NCBI GenBank assembly: GCA_964242325.1
Contig: CAXTCI010000138.1
Location: 1-14,904 of the forward strand
DNA from: DASWOJ01 sp964242325
GTDB lineage: Bacteria; Pseudomonadota; Alphaproteobacteria; Acetobacterales; Acetobacteraceae
Direction: 5' to 3'
Length of the DNA: 14,904 bases
Of the stretch, positions 7,409 to 14,700 are shown in pieces. The stretch's first letter is position 1. Every line of letters begins with the position of its first letter. Below the pieces are notes generated by a model that worked only from the letters and a program-made list of their open reading frames with translations, was not told where the DNA came from and searched no databases. Made by a program: the position numbers and the translations under genes.

Positions 7409-7467
7409 ATGGACGGCTGCACCAGGACGTGGCGTGATGGGCTTCACGATGTTATTGCGAGTCGACG

Positions 7468-8403
7468 ATGGGAACGATCCATAGCCTTATAGAGACCAAA
7501 GGTAGACGGGCAGCTCTCGAGTTCGCTGCCGACAATCGTGAGAGGCGTGCCATCGAGACCGCAGCCGCCTACATGATCGACGAGCAGACAGATATCGCCT
7601 TCCTCTTCTCGGGATGGGCGCACGCCGCTCTTCCGCACCGCAGGATCGCCGACGATGCCGTATGGCGGGTCGAGACCGAGCACGTCACTTTGCTGGTGGA
7701 GCCAGGTCGCAAGCCGCTAGCAGGCGGAGAGAACGCATGGGTGGGCGTCCCCTACGGATCACGAGCGCGCCTCATCATGCTGTACCTGCAAACTGAAGCG
7801 ATCCGCACGGGATTGAGGCAAGTCGAGCTAGGCAGGTCGCTCAGCGACTGGCTTGTCAGACTGGGCATCCCGCTAGGAGGCAAGAGCTACAAAGACGTGA
7901 AAGAGCAGGCTAGCCGAATCAGCCGGTGCCGTCTGAGCTTCCATATTCAAGCAGGCAACCGCAGTGGGCTTATCAATCAGAACATTCTCGACACCGCTAT
8001 GTTCCTCGATGGGGGAGGAGACCAGGGCGACCTATTCGTCGAGACTGCCAAGCTGTCGGAAAGCTTTTTCGAACAACTGAAGAGGCACCCGGTCCCAATC
8101 GAGGAGGCTGCGATCTCTGCCATCAACAACAACTCAATGGCGCTCGACGTGTATTGCTGGCTAGCCTACCGGCTGCACTCACTTCAAAAGCCAAAGCCGA
8201 TCACTTGGAAGGCGCTCCGGGTCCAGTTCTCGCCGAACGTTAAGCAGCTTTTTCACTTCAAAGCAGCGTTCAAAGACAACCTTGCCTTGGCGATGGCGGT
8301 CTATCCTGGCGCGCGGGTCGAGGAGACGGAGAACGGTTTGATGCTGCATCCAAGTGCGCCGCCGATCACGCCGAAAAGCCAGCGGATCGCGTCAGGACTA
8401 TAG
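7468..8403 (+). CDS. repA: RepA-family plasmid replication initiator
   Basis: 311 aa, uninterrupted. It resembles the RepA initiators of alphaproteobacterial plasmids (RepA_C-type). Recognisable blocks are AAAYMIDEQTDIAFLFSGWA near residue 30-50, PYGSRARLIMLYLQTEA (about 93-109), a winged-helix-like segment GRSLSDWLVRLGIPLGGKSY with KEQASRISRCRLSF, then ALDVYCWLAYRLHSL and KAAFKDNLALAMAVYPGARVE near the C-terminus. It should bind the iterons at 7122-7408 and initiate replication with DnaA. The start at ATG 7468 has only a weak RBS (GAG at 7459-7461). It is intact while many neighbours are not, as expected for the one gene the replicon needs. An inverted iteron upstream suggests autoregulation. 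Confidence 0.9.
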   Translation: MGTIHSLIETKGRRAALEFAADNRERRAIETAAAYMIDEQTDIAFLFSGWAHAALPHRRIADDAVWRVETEHVTLLVEPGRKPLAGGENAWVGVPYGSRARLIMLYLQTEAIRTGLRQVELGRSLSDWLVRLGIPLGGKSYKDVKEQASRISRCRLSFHIQAGNRSGLINQNILDTAMFLDGGGDQGDLFVETAKLSESFFEQLKRHPVPIEEAAISAINNNSMALDVYCWLAYRLHSLQKPKPITWKALRVQFSPNVKQLFHFKAAFKDNLALAMAVYPGARVEETENGLMLHPSAPPITPKSQRIASGL

Positions 8404-8420
8404 GCATCGCAAAAGTCCAA
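8404..8420 (-). repeat. Extra inverted iteron just after repA
   Basis: GCATCGCAAAAGTCCAA is the inverse of TTGGACTTTTGCGATGC, which matches the first origin iteron well. It begins at the base after the repA stop codon. A lone copy so far from the array could act as a handcuffing or titration site, or mark the right edge of the replicon module. Confidence 0.7.
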
Positions 8421-8441
8421 GCCGAATGCGACGTGTAAGCT

Positions 8442-8460
8442 AGCGGTGGGTTTCACCGCT
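8442..8460 (+). terminator. Hairpin downstream of repA, possible terminator
   Basis: AGCGGTG (8442-8448) and CACCGCT (8454-8460) form a perfect 7-bp stem with a 5-nt loop about 40 nt after the repA stop. There is no U-run behind it, so intrinsic termination is uncertain. Confidence 0.35.
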
Positions 8461-8600
8461 GATCGCTTGTAACCGGGGCGGATTCCCGGGCGAGGTGGTT
8501 GCGCTGAGAGTGGCGGCATGACTCACAACCCGCATGTCATTGCCGGATGCTGCATTGCTGGAGGACCTCTCGGTTGCCGAGTTGCGCGACATCGTCGGCG

Positions 8601-8834
8601 TTCTACGACCTGGTGCCCGAGCAGCTCTAGCCCCGTATGCTGTTCGCAACCCACGACACGGCGCGATCGGCCAAGGTCGTGGCAGCGTTCGACGTAGTGA
8701 GCGCCCGCTATGGCCGTGGCACGCTGCGGCCGCTGGCGACCGGAATCGAACGGCCCTGGGCCACCCGGTACGATCGACTTTCGCAGCGTTACACCACCAA
8801 CGCGGCGGAGATGCTGGTGGCAACGGCCTGGTGA
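8601..8834 (+). pseudogene. umuC: C-terminal remnant of a UmuC-type polymerase (DUF4113 region)
   Basis: The frame reads YDLVPEQL, TAG 8628-8630, then PRMLFAT, ARSAKVVAAFDVVSARYGRG, LATGIERPWATRYDRLS, QRYTTNAAEMLVATAW and stop. This is the DUF4113 tail found at the end of UmuC, the catalytic subunit of the Pol V-like Y-family translesion polymerase. The palm and finger domains are missing upstream, and the TAG replaces a codon that is usually Gln. Only about 75 of roughly 420 residues remain, so it is dead. It suggests that the plasmid ancestor carried a umuDC-like mutagenesis operon, as many conjugative plasmids do. Confidence 0.75.
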
Positions 8835-8847
8835 AACCAGGAGCAGG

Positions 8848-9189
8848 CTAACTGGACTGAAGGCCCATCGCCATGCCGGCCAGCGCCGCCGCGGCGCGCA
8901 TGTCAGCGTCACCCTCGTTCCCCGCACGGCGGGCGAGCAGCATCGAGACGTCGCGTATGGTGGCCGGTCGCCCAGCGGCGAGGAGGGCGGTCCCGGCACG
9001 TTCAACCAGGGCCTCGGCGCGGGAGGAGGCATCTTCCTGGGCCGCATAGCGGGCCATCCAGGCAGCCCGGACGCCATGGAATAGCTCAGCGAGCGCATCA
9101 CGCACAGCCCGGTCGTAGGGCGCCGTGCTGGGTGCGCCCCTGCTACCTACCGGATCGTACGGCACGAACGACGCTGCCAAGCCCGTCAT
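8848..9189 (-). CDS. Conserved-looking 113-aa protein of unknown function
   Basis: Reads MTGLAASFVPYDPV, then YDRAVRDALAELFHGVRAAWMARYAAQ, and ends ADMRAAAALAGMAMGLQSS. I do not recognise a family. It is alanine-rich, predicted mostly helical and soluble, with no signal peptide or membrane segment. ATG 9189-9187 is chosen because GAGAGGG lies 6 nt upstream on the minus strand; an upstream in-frame ATG at 9324 would add 45 residues that look like non-coding sequence. It points against its neighbours and stands alone between two gene remnants. Codon use and the clean RBS support a real gene. Confidence 0.55.
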   Translation of the reverse strand: MTGLAASFVPYDPVGSRGAPSTAPYDRAVRDALAELFHGVRAAWMARYAAQEDASSRAEALVERAGTALLAAGRPATIRDVSMLLARRAGNEGDADMRAAAALAGMAMGLQSS

Positions 9190-9329
9190 TGGACACCCTC
9201 TCGGCGAGACGATCATCGCGCGGCCTGGTTTAGGCGTCCAGCAATCAGAACCCAACGGCCGTTCGCAAAGTCCTGGGGCATCCAGGTGCTGAGCTCCCGA
9301 AGCAGGGTACATGGACGACGGCACGATAG

Positions 9330-9494
9330 TGCATCCGCACCCAGTCCTGGGATGTGGTGCTGACCGGCCAGGGCCCGGTGCTACTGGAGGTGAAGTTCGG
9401 CGGCGACCTCAACATGACCCAGCTCGCGCTTGGCGCGGGCGTCCTCAACGACACCTGCGCCGAGCGCCTGCAGCGGTGCGGCTACCGGCTCTGA
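9330..9494 (+). pseudogene. C-terminal remnant of an ATP-grasp enzyme
   Basis: After TAG 9327-9329 the frame reads CIRTQSWDVVLTGQGPVLLE, VKFGGDLNMTQLALGAGVLN, then ERLQRCGYRL and TGA. The WDV-LT--GPVLLEVNxGGD pattern is the end of the ATP-grasp fold in sugar-transfer-associated/glutamate-ligase-like ATP-grasp proteins, where E and N coordinate magnesium. Here the N of EVN is K. Everything upstream is missing, so this is a fragment of about 55 codons left by recombination. Confidence 0.6.
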
Positions 9495-9614
9495 CCGCGA
9501 CGGCTGCGGGGGTGCCGCGCCCTGAATGCCTGCCCTCTGGCCGTCCTGCCGGCCCATCCGTTCGCAAAAGCCCCTCGCAGAGTGGGCCGGACTGGAGAGG
9601 GGGGAGACGAGAGA
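9495..9614. other. Spacer ahead of the Toprim operon
   Basis: GC-rich, no gene seen. It ends in a purine-rich run (GGAGAGGGGGGAG at about 9594-9606) that would serve as RBS for the small ORF at 9615. No clear promoter is visible. Confidence 0.3.
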
Positions 9615-9812
9615 ATGCTGCTACCGCCGCCGCAGGCCACGCCGCAAGGGTGCGTCGCGCTGACGCGCTCCCGTGCTGCGCACGCCCTTGCCCCGCGGCC
9701 CGCGCCCGCGGGTGCCGGGAGGGGATCAGGGATGAAGCATGGGGGAGAGGGAAGCGGAGACGCGTCCGGCCCTGGCCTCGCCCTGCCACCCCAGGCGGAA
9801 GCACGGACATGA
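9615..9812 (+). CDS. Possible small leader ORF coupled to the Toprim gene
   Basis: An open frame of 65 codons begins at ATG 9615 behind a strong purine-rich Shine-Dalgarno and ends at TGA 9810-9812, overlapping the next start as ATGA. The product is Pro/Ala/Gly/Arg-rich with no recognisable domain. Its message contains a perfect stem (CCCGCGG 9692-9698 / CCGCGGG 9706-9712). It may be a translated leader that couples translation of the next gene, or simply an open stretch in GC-rich DNA. Confidence 0.3.
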   Translation: MLLPPPQATPQGCVALTRSRAAHALAPRPAPAGAGRGSGMKHGGEGSGDASGPGLALPPQAEART

Positions 9813-10759
9813 GCGGACAGGATGTGGAGCTGGAGCAGCTGCGGGCGGGCGTGAGCTGCGCGGTGCTGCTGGAGCGGAACGGCTACCAGGTGGACGAGAA
9901 GGAGAGCACGCGGGGCAGTCAGAAGTGGCGGCGTGGCGCCGGCGAGATCGTCATCGTGTCGCACGAGGGGCGCGGCTGGTGGGACCCGCAGCGGCCCGGC
10001 AACGACCGCACCGGCAAGGGCGACGTGTTCACCCTGACCCAGTACCTCGATCCCCGGCTGAACTTTGGCCAAGTCCGCAAGGTCCTGCGCGGCATGGTCG
10101 GCCTGACCTCGTCCTGCCCGGCGATGGAGCGGCAGCACGAGCGCAGGAAGCCGGCCATCCCTGTCGCGCTGCGTTGGGAGGCGCGGCATCGGCTGAGCCA
10201 GGGGTCGGCCACCTGGGGCTACCTCACCGGCGAGCGCTGTCTACCGGATGGAGTGCTAGTGGCGGCCGACTTGTTTGGCGTCGTGCGGGAAGGGCCGCGC
10301 GGCAGCGCCTGGTTCGCCAGCACCGACCATGCCGGCGTGCTGACCGGCTTCGACATGCGTGGCCCGGACTGGCGGAGCTTCTCGAAGGACGGCGACAAGT
10401 GCCTGTTCCGCCTGCCCGGCGGCACCGGCGTGCTCACGCGCCTGGCAGTGTGCGAGGCGCCGATTGATGCCCTGAGCCTGGCGGCGCTGGAGGGGCTGCG
10501 GCCTGACACGCTCTACGTCTCGACCTCGGGCGGCATGGGGCCGCTGACGATCACCGGTCTCGAACTGCTGCTCCAGGGCCTCGCCGCCCACCGGAATGGC
10601 GTGCTGGTTCAGGCCACCGACAACGACCCGCAGGGGGACCGCTACGCCGGGCACCTGGCGGAGCTGGCGCGGGCCGCCGGCGTGCGCTCGGAGCGGCTGC
10701 TGCCGCCGGGCGGGCTGGCCGACTGGAATGACGTGATCAAGAAGGGGAGGGGATCATGA
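9809..10759 (+). CDS. DUF3991/Toprim-domain protein (plasmid primase-like)
   Basis: 316 aa. The N-terminal part (about 1-100) has the zinc-ribbon-less primase-like layout LRAGVSCAVLLERNGY, GDVFTLTQYLD. The middle (about 110-205) fits DUF3991 (WGYLTGERCLPDGVL, GVLTGFDMRGPDW, KCLFRLPGG). The Toprim domain has its Glu at residue 216 (AVCEAPIDALS) and the DxD as D271-N-D273 (ATDNDPQG), the metal-binding residues of the fold. Such proteins occur on plasmids and ICEs beside relaxases and methyltransferases and are thought to prime or process DNA. ATG 9809 is chosen because upstream codons in this frame overlay the ATP-grasp remnant and look non-coding; the RBS (GCGGAA) is modest. The stop overlaps the next gene's ATG, so they are translationally coupled. 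Confidence 0.85.
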   Translation: MSGQDVELEQLRAGVSCAVLLERNGYQVDEKESTRGSQKWRRGAGEIVIVSHEGRGWWDPQRPGNDRTGKGDVFTLTQYLDPRLNFGQVRKVLRGMVGLTSSCPAMERQHERRKPAIPVALRWEARHRLSQGSATWGYLTGERCLPDGVLVAADLFGVVREGPRGSAWFASTDHAGVLTGFDMRGPDWRSFSKDGDKCLFRLPGGTGVLTRLAVCEAPIDALSLAALEGLRPDTLYVSTSGGMGPLTITGLELLLQGLAAHRNGVLVQATDNDPQGDRYAGHLAELARAAGVRSERLLPPGGLADWNDVIKKGRGS

Positions 10760-11073
10760 CGGAGGATCGCGCCTGGGTGCTGCTGAAGTCGGGCCGGCGG
10801 CTCGACCTGCTCAATCCGCATCCGCACGCCTGGACCGATGACGACATCGCCACCGGGCTGGCCCGCACCTACCGCTGAGGCGGCCACTCCTACTGGGATC
10901 TGCCGCTCTCGGTCGCCCAGCACTCGCTGCTCGTCCTGCACATCCGCGAGCAGCTGGCCGCTCGGCCGCTCACTGCCGCCGAACGCCTGCGCGAGCTGGC
11001 CCACGACATGGACGAGGGCCTGCTGGGGTATGACGCCCTGACGCCGCTGAAGCCGCACCTCGGCGACGGCTAG
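10756..11073 (+). pseudogene. YfbR/HD-type phosphohydrolase with in-frame TGA at a Trp position
   Basis: Starts at ATG 10756 (overlap ATGA with the previous stop). It reads LKSGRRLDLLNPHPHAWTDD, DIATGLARTYR, TGA 10876-10878, GGHSYWDLPLSVAQHSLLVL, ERLRELAHDMDEGLLGYDAL, TPLKPHLGDG. In the family the residue before GGH is Trp, so TGG to TGA is the likely change. The HD motif is intact: H of GGHS, H of AQHS and the HD in AHDMDE. It is also short, ending soon after the second helix block, so a C-terminal loss is possible. Relatives are metal-dependent nucleotidases such as YfbR, cleaving deoxynucleoside monophosphates, and occur on phages and plasmids. As read, only about 40 residues would be made. 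Confidence 0.7.
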
Positions 11074-11109
11074 CCGCCCATCCCGCACCCTCCTGCAGGA
11101 GCACCTGCC

Positions 11110-11643
11110 ATGGACAATTTTGACTGGACCGATGAAGCCATAACCCGCCTGCGCACCCTCTGGGACGAGGGGCACGCGACCGCGGAGATCGGCCGCCGCA
11201 TGGGCATCACCAAGAACGCCGTGGTCGGGAAAGCACACCGCCTCGACCTGTCTGGACGGACCAGCCCGATATTGCGCAACGGTCCGGCCCAGCCGCGAAT
11301 CCCGCGGGGCAAGGGGCCGACCCTGCCCACGATAGGGGCGTCGAAGCCAGCCGGCGCGTCGGCTATGGCAGCAACGACCCCCCAACCACCGGCAGCACCG
11401 TTGCGGACCGTCGCTGCCACCCTGGCCGCGCCGGTCCGGCGCATGAGCGGTGAGCCCTGCTGCTGGCCGCTCGGCGAACCTGGCACGCGCGGGTTCCGCT
11501 ACTGCGACGCGGCCACCGAACGCGGCAGGCCCTACTGCCCCGAACACGCCGACCTTTCCACCGTGAAAGGCAAGGAGAGGCGCAGCCGGGCCGATGGCGC
11601 CAGCCTCGACCGCTACCTGGGCCGCCTGACCGCCACCGCCTGA
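11110..11643 (+). CDS. gcrA: GcrA-family cell-cycle regulator
   Basis: 177 aa. The N-terminal HTH reads WTDEAITRLRTLWDEGHATA then IGRRMGITKNAVVGKAHRL, close to chromosomal GcrA. A proline/alanine-rich linker follows (about 55-110), and the C-terminal block CCWPLGEPGTRGFRYC with RPYCPEH is the GcrA sigma-70-contacting region. GcrA is an alphaproteobacterial transcription factor that works at promoters carrying GANTC sites methylated by CcrM. The start is supported by AGGAG at about 11097-11101, 8-9 nt before ATG. It lies 36 nt after the HD gene, in the same direction, so probably one operon. A plasmid copy could retune host cell-cycle genes or tie plasmid genes to the methylation cycle; this is inference. 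Confidence 0.9.
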   Translation: MDNFDWTDEAITRLRTLWDEGHATAEIGRRMGITKNAVVGKAHRLDLSGRTSPILRNGPAQPRIPRGKGPTLPTIGASKPAGASAMAATTPQPPAAPLRTVAATLAAPVRRMSGEPCCWPLGEPGTRGFRYCDAATERGRPYCPEHADLSTVKGKERRSRADGASLDRYLGRLTATA

Positions 11644-11711
11644 CCCAGCCGGCCAGGACCTGACCCGGCCGGACCTTACCCATTCGCCCTCCGTCCCATC
11701 CGCGTCGCCAA

Positions 11712-11734
11712 CCCGGCTGCCCCGTGCAGCCGGG
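11712..11734 (+). terminator. Hairpin between gcrA and the methyltransferase-helicase gene
   Basis: CCCGGCTGC (11712-11720) and GCAGCCGGG (11726-11734) form a perfect 9-bp stem with a CCCGT loop. It is 70 nt after gcrA and 32 nt before the next start. There is no U-tract, so it may attenuate or protect the transcript rather than end it. Confidence 0.4.
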
Positions 11735-11766
11735 CCGTCGGCGCTCGACCTACAGGAACCCACCGC

Positions 11767-14700
11767 ATGTCCCGCACCACCCCGCCGCCTGCCACGTCCC
11801 AGCCCACCCTGTCATTGTTCGACAGCACCGCCCTGTCCGGCGGCCTCACCCTGGACGCCGCCCAGGGCGGCATGCGCTTTCGCGAGCCGGAGTTCGACGA
11901 CGACGACGCGCCCGCCGCTCCAGCACCGGAGCGCGTCCCTGCCCGCAACTGGCGCCTCCTGGGCGACCGCGCCCTGGCCCGCGGCTGGAAGGCCCGCGCC
12001 GCCGACAACCTCGCCGCCATCCGCATGGCGCAAGTGCTGACGCGCGAGGACCGCCATGCCACCTCCGAGGAGCAGGAGGTGCTGTCGCGCTTCGTCGGCT
12101 TCGGCGCCAGCGAGCTGGCCAACACCCTGTTCCGCCGGCCCGGCGAGATGTTTCGGCCGGGCTGGGAGGACCTTGGCGGCGAGCTGGAGCAGCTCGTGAC
12201 GCCCGAGCAGATGGCGGGCCTGGCGCGCGCCACGCAGTATGCCCACTACACGCCGGAGTTCATCGTGCGCGCCCTGTGGGCCGCCGTCGTCCGCATGGGC
12301 TTCCAGGGCGACACCATCCTGGAGCCGGGCTGCGGCACCGGCCTGTTCCTGGCGGCAATGCCCGAGCACCTGGTGGGCAAGACGGCCGCCACTGCCATCG
12401 AGATGGACCCCTGCACCGCGGCCATCGCCGGGCACCTGCACCCCGACGCCTGGGTGCGGGCGGAGGACTTCACCAAGGCGCGCATCGCCGAGACCTTCGA
12501 GCTGGCCATTGGCAACCCGCCGTTTTCCGACCGCACGGTGCGGGCGGACGACGCCGCGGGCAAGCTCGGTTTGTCGCTGCACGACTACTTCATCGCCCGC
12601 AGCATCGAGCGGTTGAAGCCGGGCGGCCTGGCTGCCTTCGTGACCAGCCGGTTCACCATGGACAAGCAGGACGAGACTGCCCGCGCCCACATCGCTGGGA
12701 TGGCCGACCTGGTGGGCGCGGTGCGCCTGCCCGCCGGCAGCATGCTGGAAGCGGCCGGCACCGAGGTCGTGGTGGACGTGCTGGTGTTCCAGCGCCATGG
12801 CGGGGGCCGCGCGCCCAACGGCATCGAGTGGGACAGCGTGCTGGAAGCGGTGCCCGAGGAGGATGGGCAGGGGGCGCTGCACGTTAACCGCTACTTCGCC
12901 GAACACCCCGGCATGGTGCTGGGCACGCACGGCCGCACCAGCGGACCGTTCGGGCCGACCTACACCTGCCGCGGCGAGACCGGGCCGGCGCTCACCGCAG
13001 CCCTGGACGCGGCGCTGGCACTGCTGCCCGCCGGCATCTGCCAGGTCCCAGCCGCCCCACTGCAGCCGCGCACGGCCGCGAGCAGGCTCAAGGTCGGCAC
13101 CGCCGCCGAGGGCGCCACGATCAAGGAGGGCAGCTACCTCGTGCTCGATGGCAAGCTGGTGCAGGTAGTGGACGGAGTGGCCGTCCCGGTGCTGGTGCGC
13201 GTAGGCAAGGGCACCGAGGGCATCCCTGCCAAGCACGCACGCATCCTGCATGCGCTGATCCCGGTGCGGGACTGGACCCGCGCGGTGCTGCGCGCCCAGG
13301 AGGCGAACGAACCCTGGACGGCGGCGCAGGTGCGGCTGCGGGTGGCCTACACCACGTTCAAGCGCAACTTCGGCCCGATCAACCTGACCAACATCAGCGT
13401 CAGCACCGATCCCAAGACGGGTGAGGAGCGCGAGACGGTGCGCCGGCCCAACCTGCAGCCGTTCCTGGACGACCCCGACTGCTGGCTGGTGTCCAGCATC
13501 GAGGGCTACGACGAGGAGACCAGCCAGGCCCGGCAGGGGCCGATCTTCACCGAACGAGTGATCCACCCCCCGGCGTCCCCGGTGATCATCACCGCTGCCG
13601 ACGCCCTGGCGGTGACGCTGAACGAGGTCGGCGCGGTCGATCCAGACCGGATGGCGGAACTGCTTGGCCGGCCGCGCGCCGAGGTGCTGGCCGAGCTGGG
13701 CAGCGCGGTGTTCCTCGCCCCTGCCGTGGACGCCACCGCTCCCGAGACCTGGCTGACCGCCGACGCCTACCTCTCCGGACCCGTGCGGGCCAAGCTGGCC
13801 GCGGCCGTCGCGGCAGCGGCGCTCGATCCCCGCTATGAGCGCAACGTCGAGGCGCTGCGGCGCGTGCAGCCGGAGGACCTGCGCCCGTCCGACATCACCG
13901 CTCGCCTGGGCGGGCCGTGGATACCGGCCAATGTCGTGGAGCGGTTCTCAGCCGAGGTGATCGGCGTCAGCACCCGAGTGCGCCACACCCGCGAGATCGC
14001 CTGCTGGTCGGTGGACCTGTCCCGGTTCGAGGGCGCCGCCGAGGCCACCTCGCAGTGGGGCACCTGGCGGCGTCACGCCGGGCTGCTGCTGGCGGACGCG
14101 CTGAACGCCGCCTCGCCGCAGGTTTGGGACGTGAAGTGGGTGGACGGCACTGAGACGCGCACGCTGAACGCCAAGGAGACCGAGGCCGCCAAGGAGAAGA
14201 TGCAGGCCATCAAGCAGGCGTTCGAGGGCTGGGTCTGGACCGACGCCGACCGCACGGACCGGCTGGCGCGAATCTACAATGATGCGTTCAACAACCTGGT
14301 CCCGCGCGCCTTCGACGGCTCGCACCTGCAGCTGCCCGGCATCAGCAGCGCCGTCACCCTGCGCGACCACCAGAAGCGGGTGGCTTGGCGCATCATCAGC
14401 GCCGGCGGCACCTACATGGCGCACGCCGTCGGCAGCGGCAAGACGATGGCGATGTCCGTGGCGGTGATGGAGCAGAAGCGCCTGGGCTTCATCAGCAAGG
14501 CGCTGATGACGGTGCCGGGGCACTGCCTGGCGCAGGCCTCGCGCGAGTTCCTGACGCTCTACCCGAACGCCCGCATCCTGGTCGCCGACGAGACCAACTT
14601 CGCCAAGGAGAAGCGGGCGCGGTTCCTCGCACGCGCGGCGACGGCCAACTGGGACTGCATCATCGTCACGCACTCGGCGTTCAAGTTCCTCGCTGCACCG

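Noticed and set aside
9311..9808. N-terminal extension of the Toprim protein back to 9311
   Set aside because: It overlays the ATP-grasp remnant in another frame and gives low-complexity Arg/Gly/Pro sequence; ATG 9809 opens the conserved part.
10876..10878. Selenocysteine or TGA-as-Trp recoding
   Set aside because: The family residue is Trp, no SECIS-like hairpin is evident, and all neighbouring genes use TGG for Trp and TGA as stop.
11812..13566. Long (584-codon) open frame on the minus strand
   Set aside because: It lies opposite the methyltransferase-helicase gene, whose plus-strand frame carries clear motifs (EPGCGTG, NPPF). High GC makes long antisense frames common.
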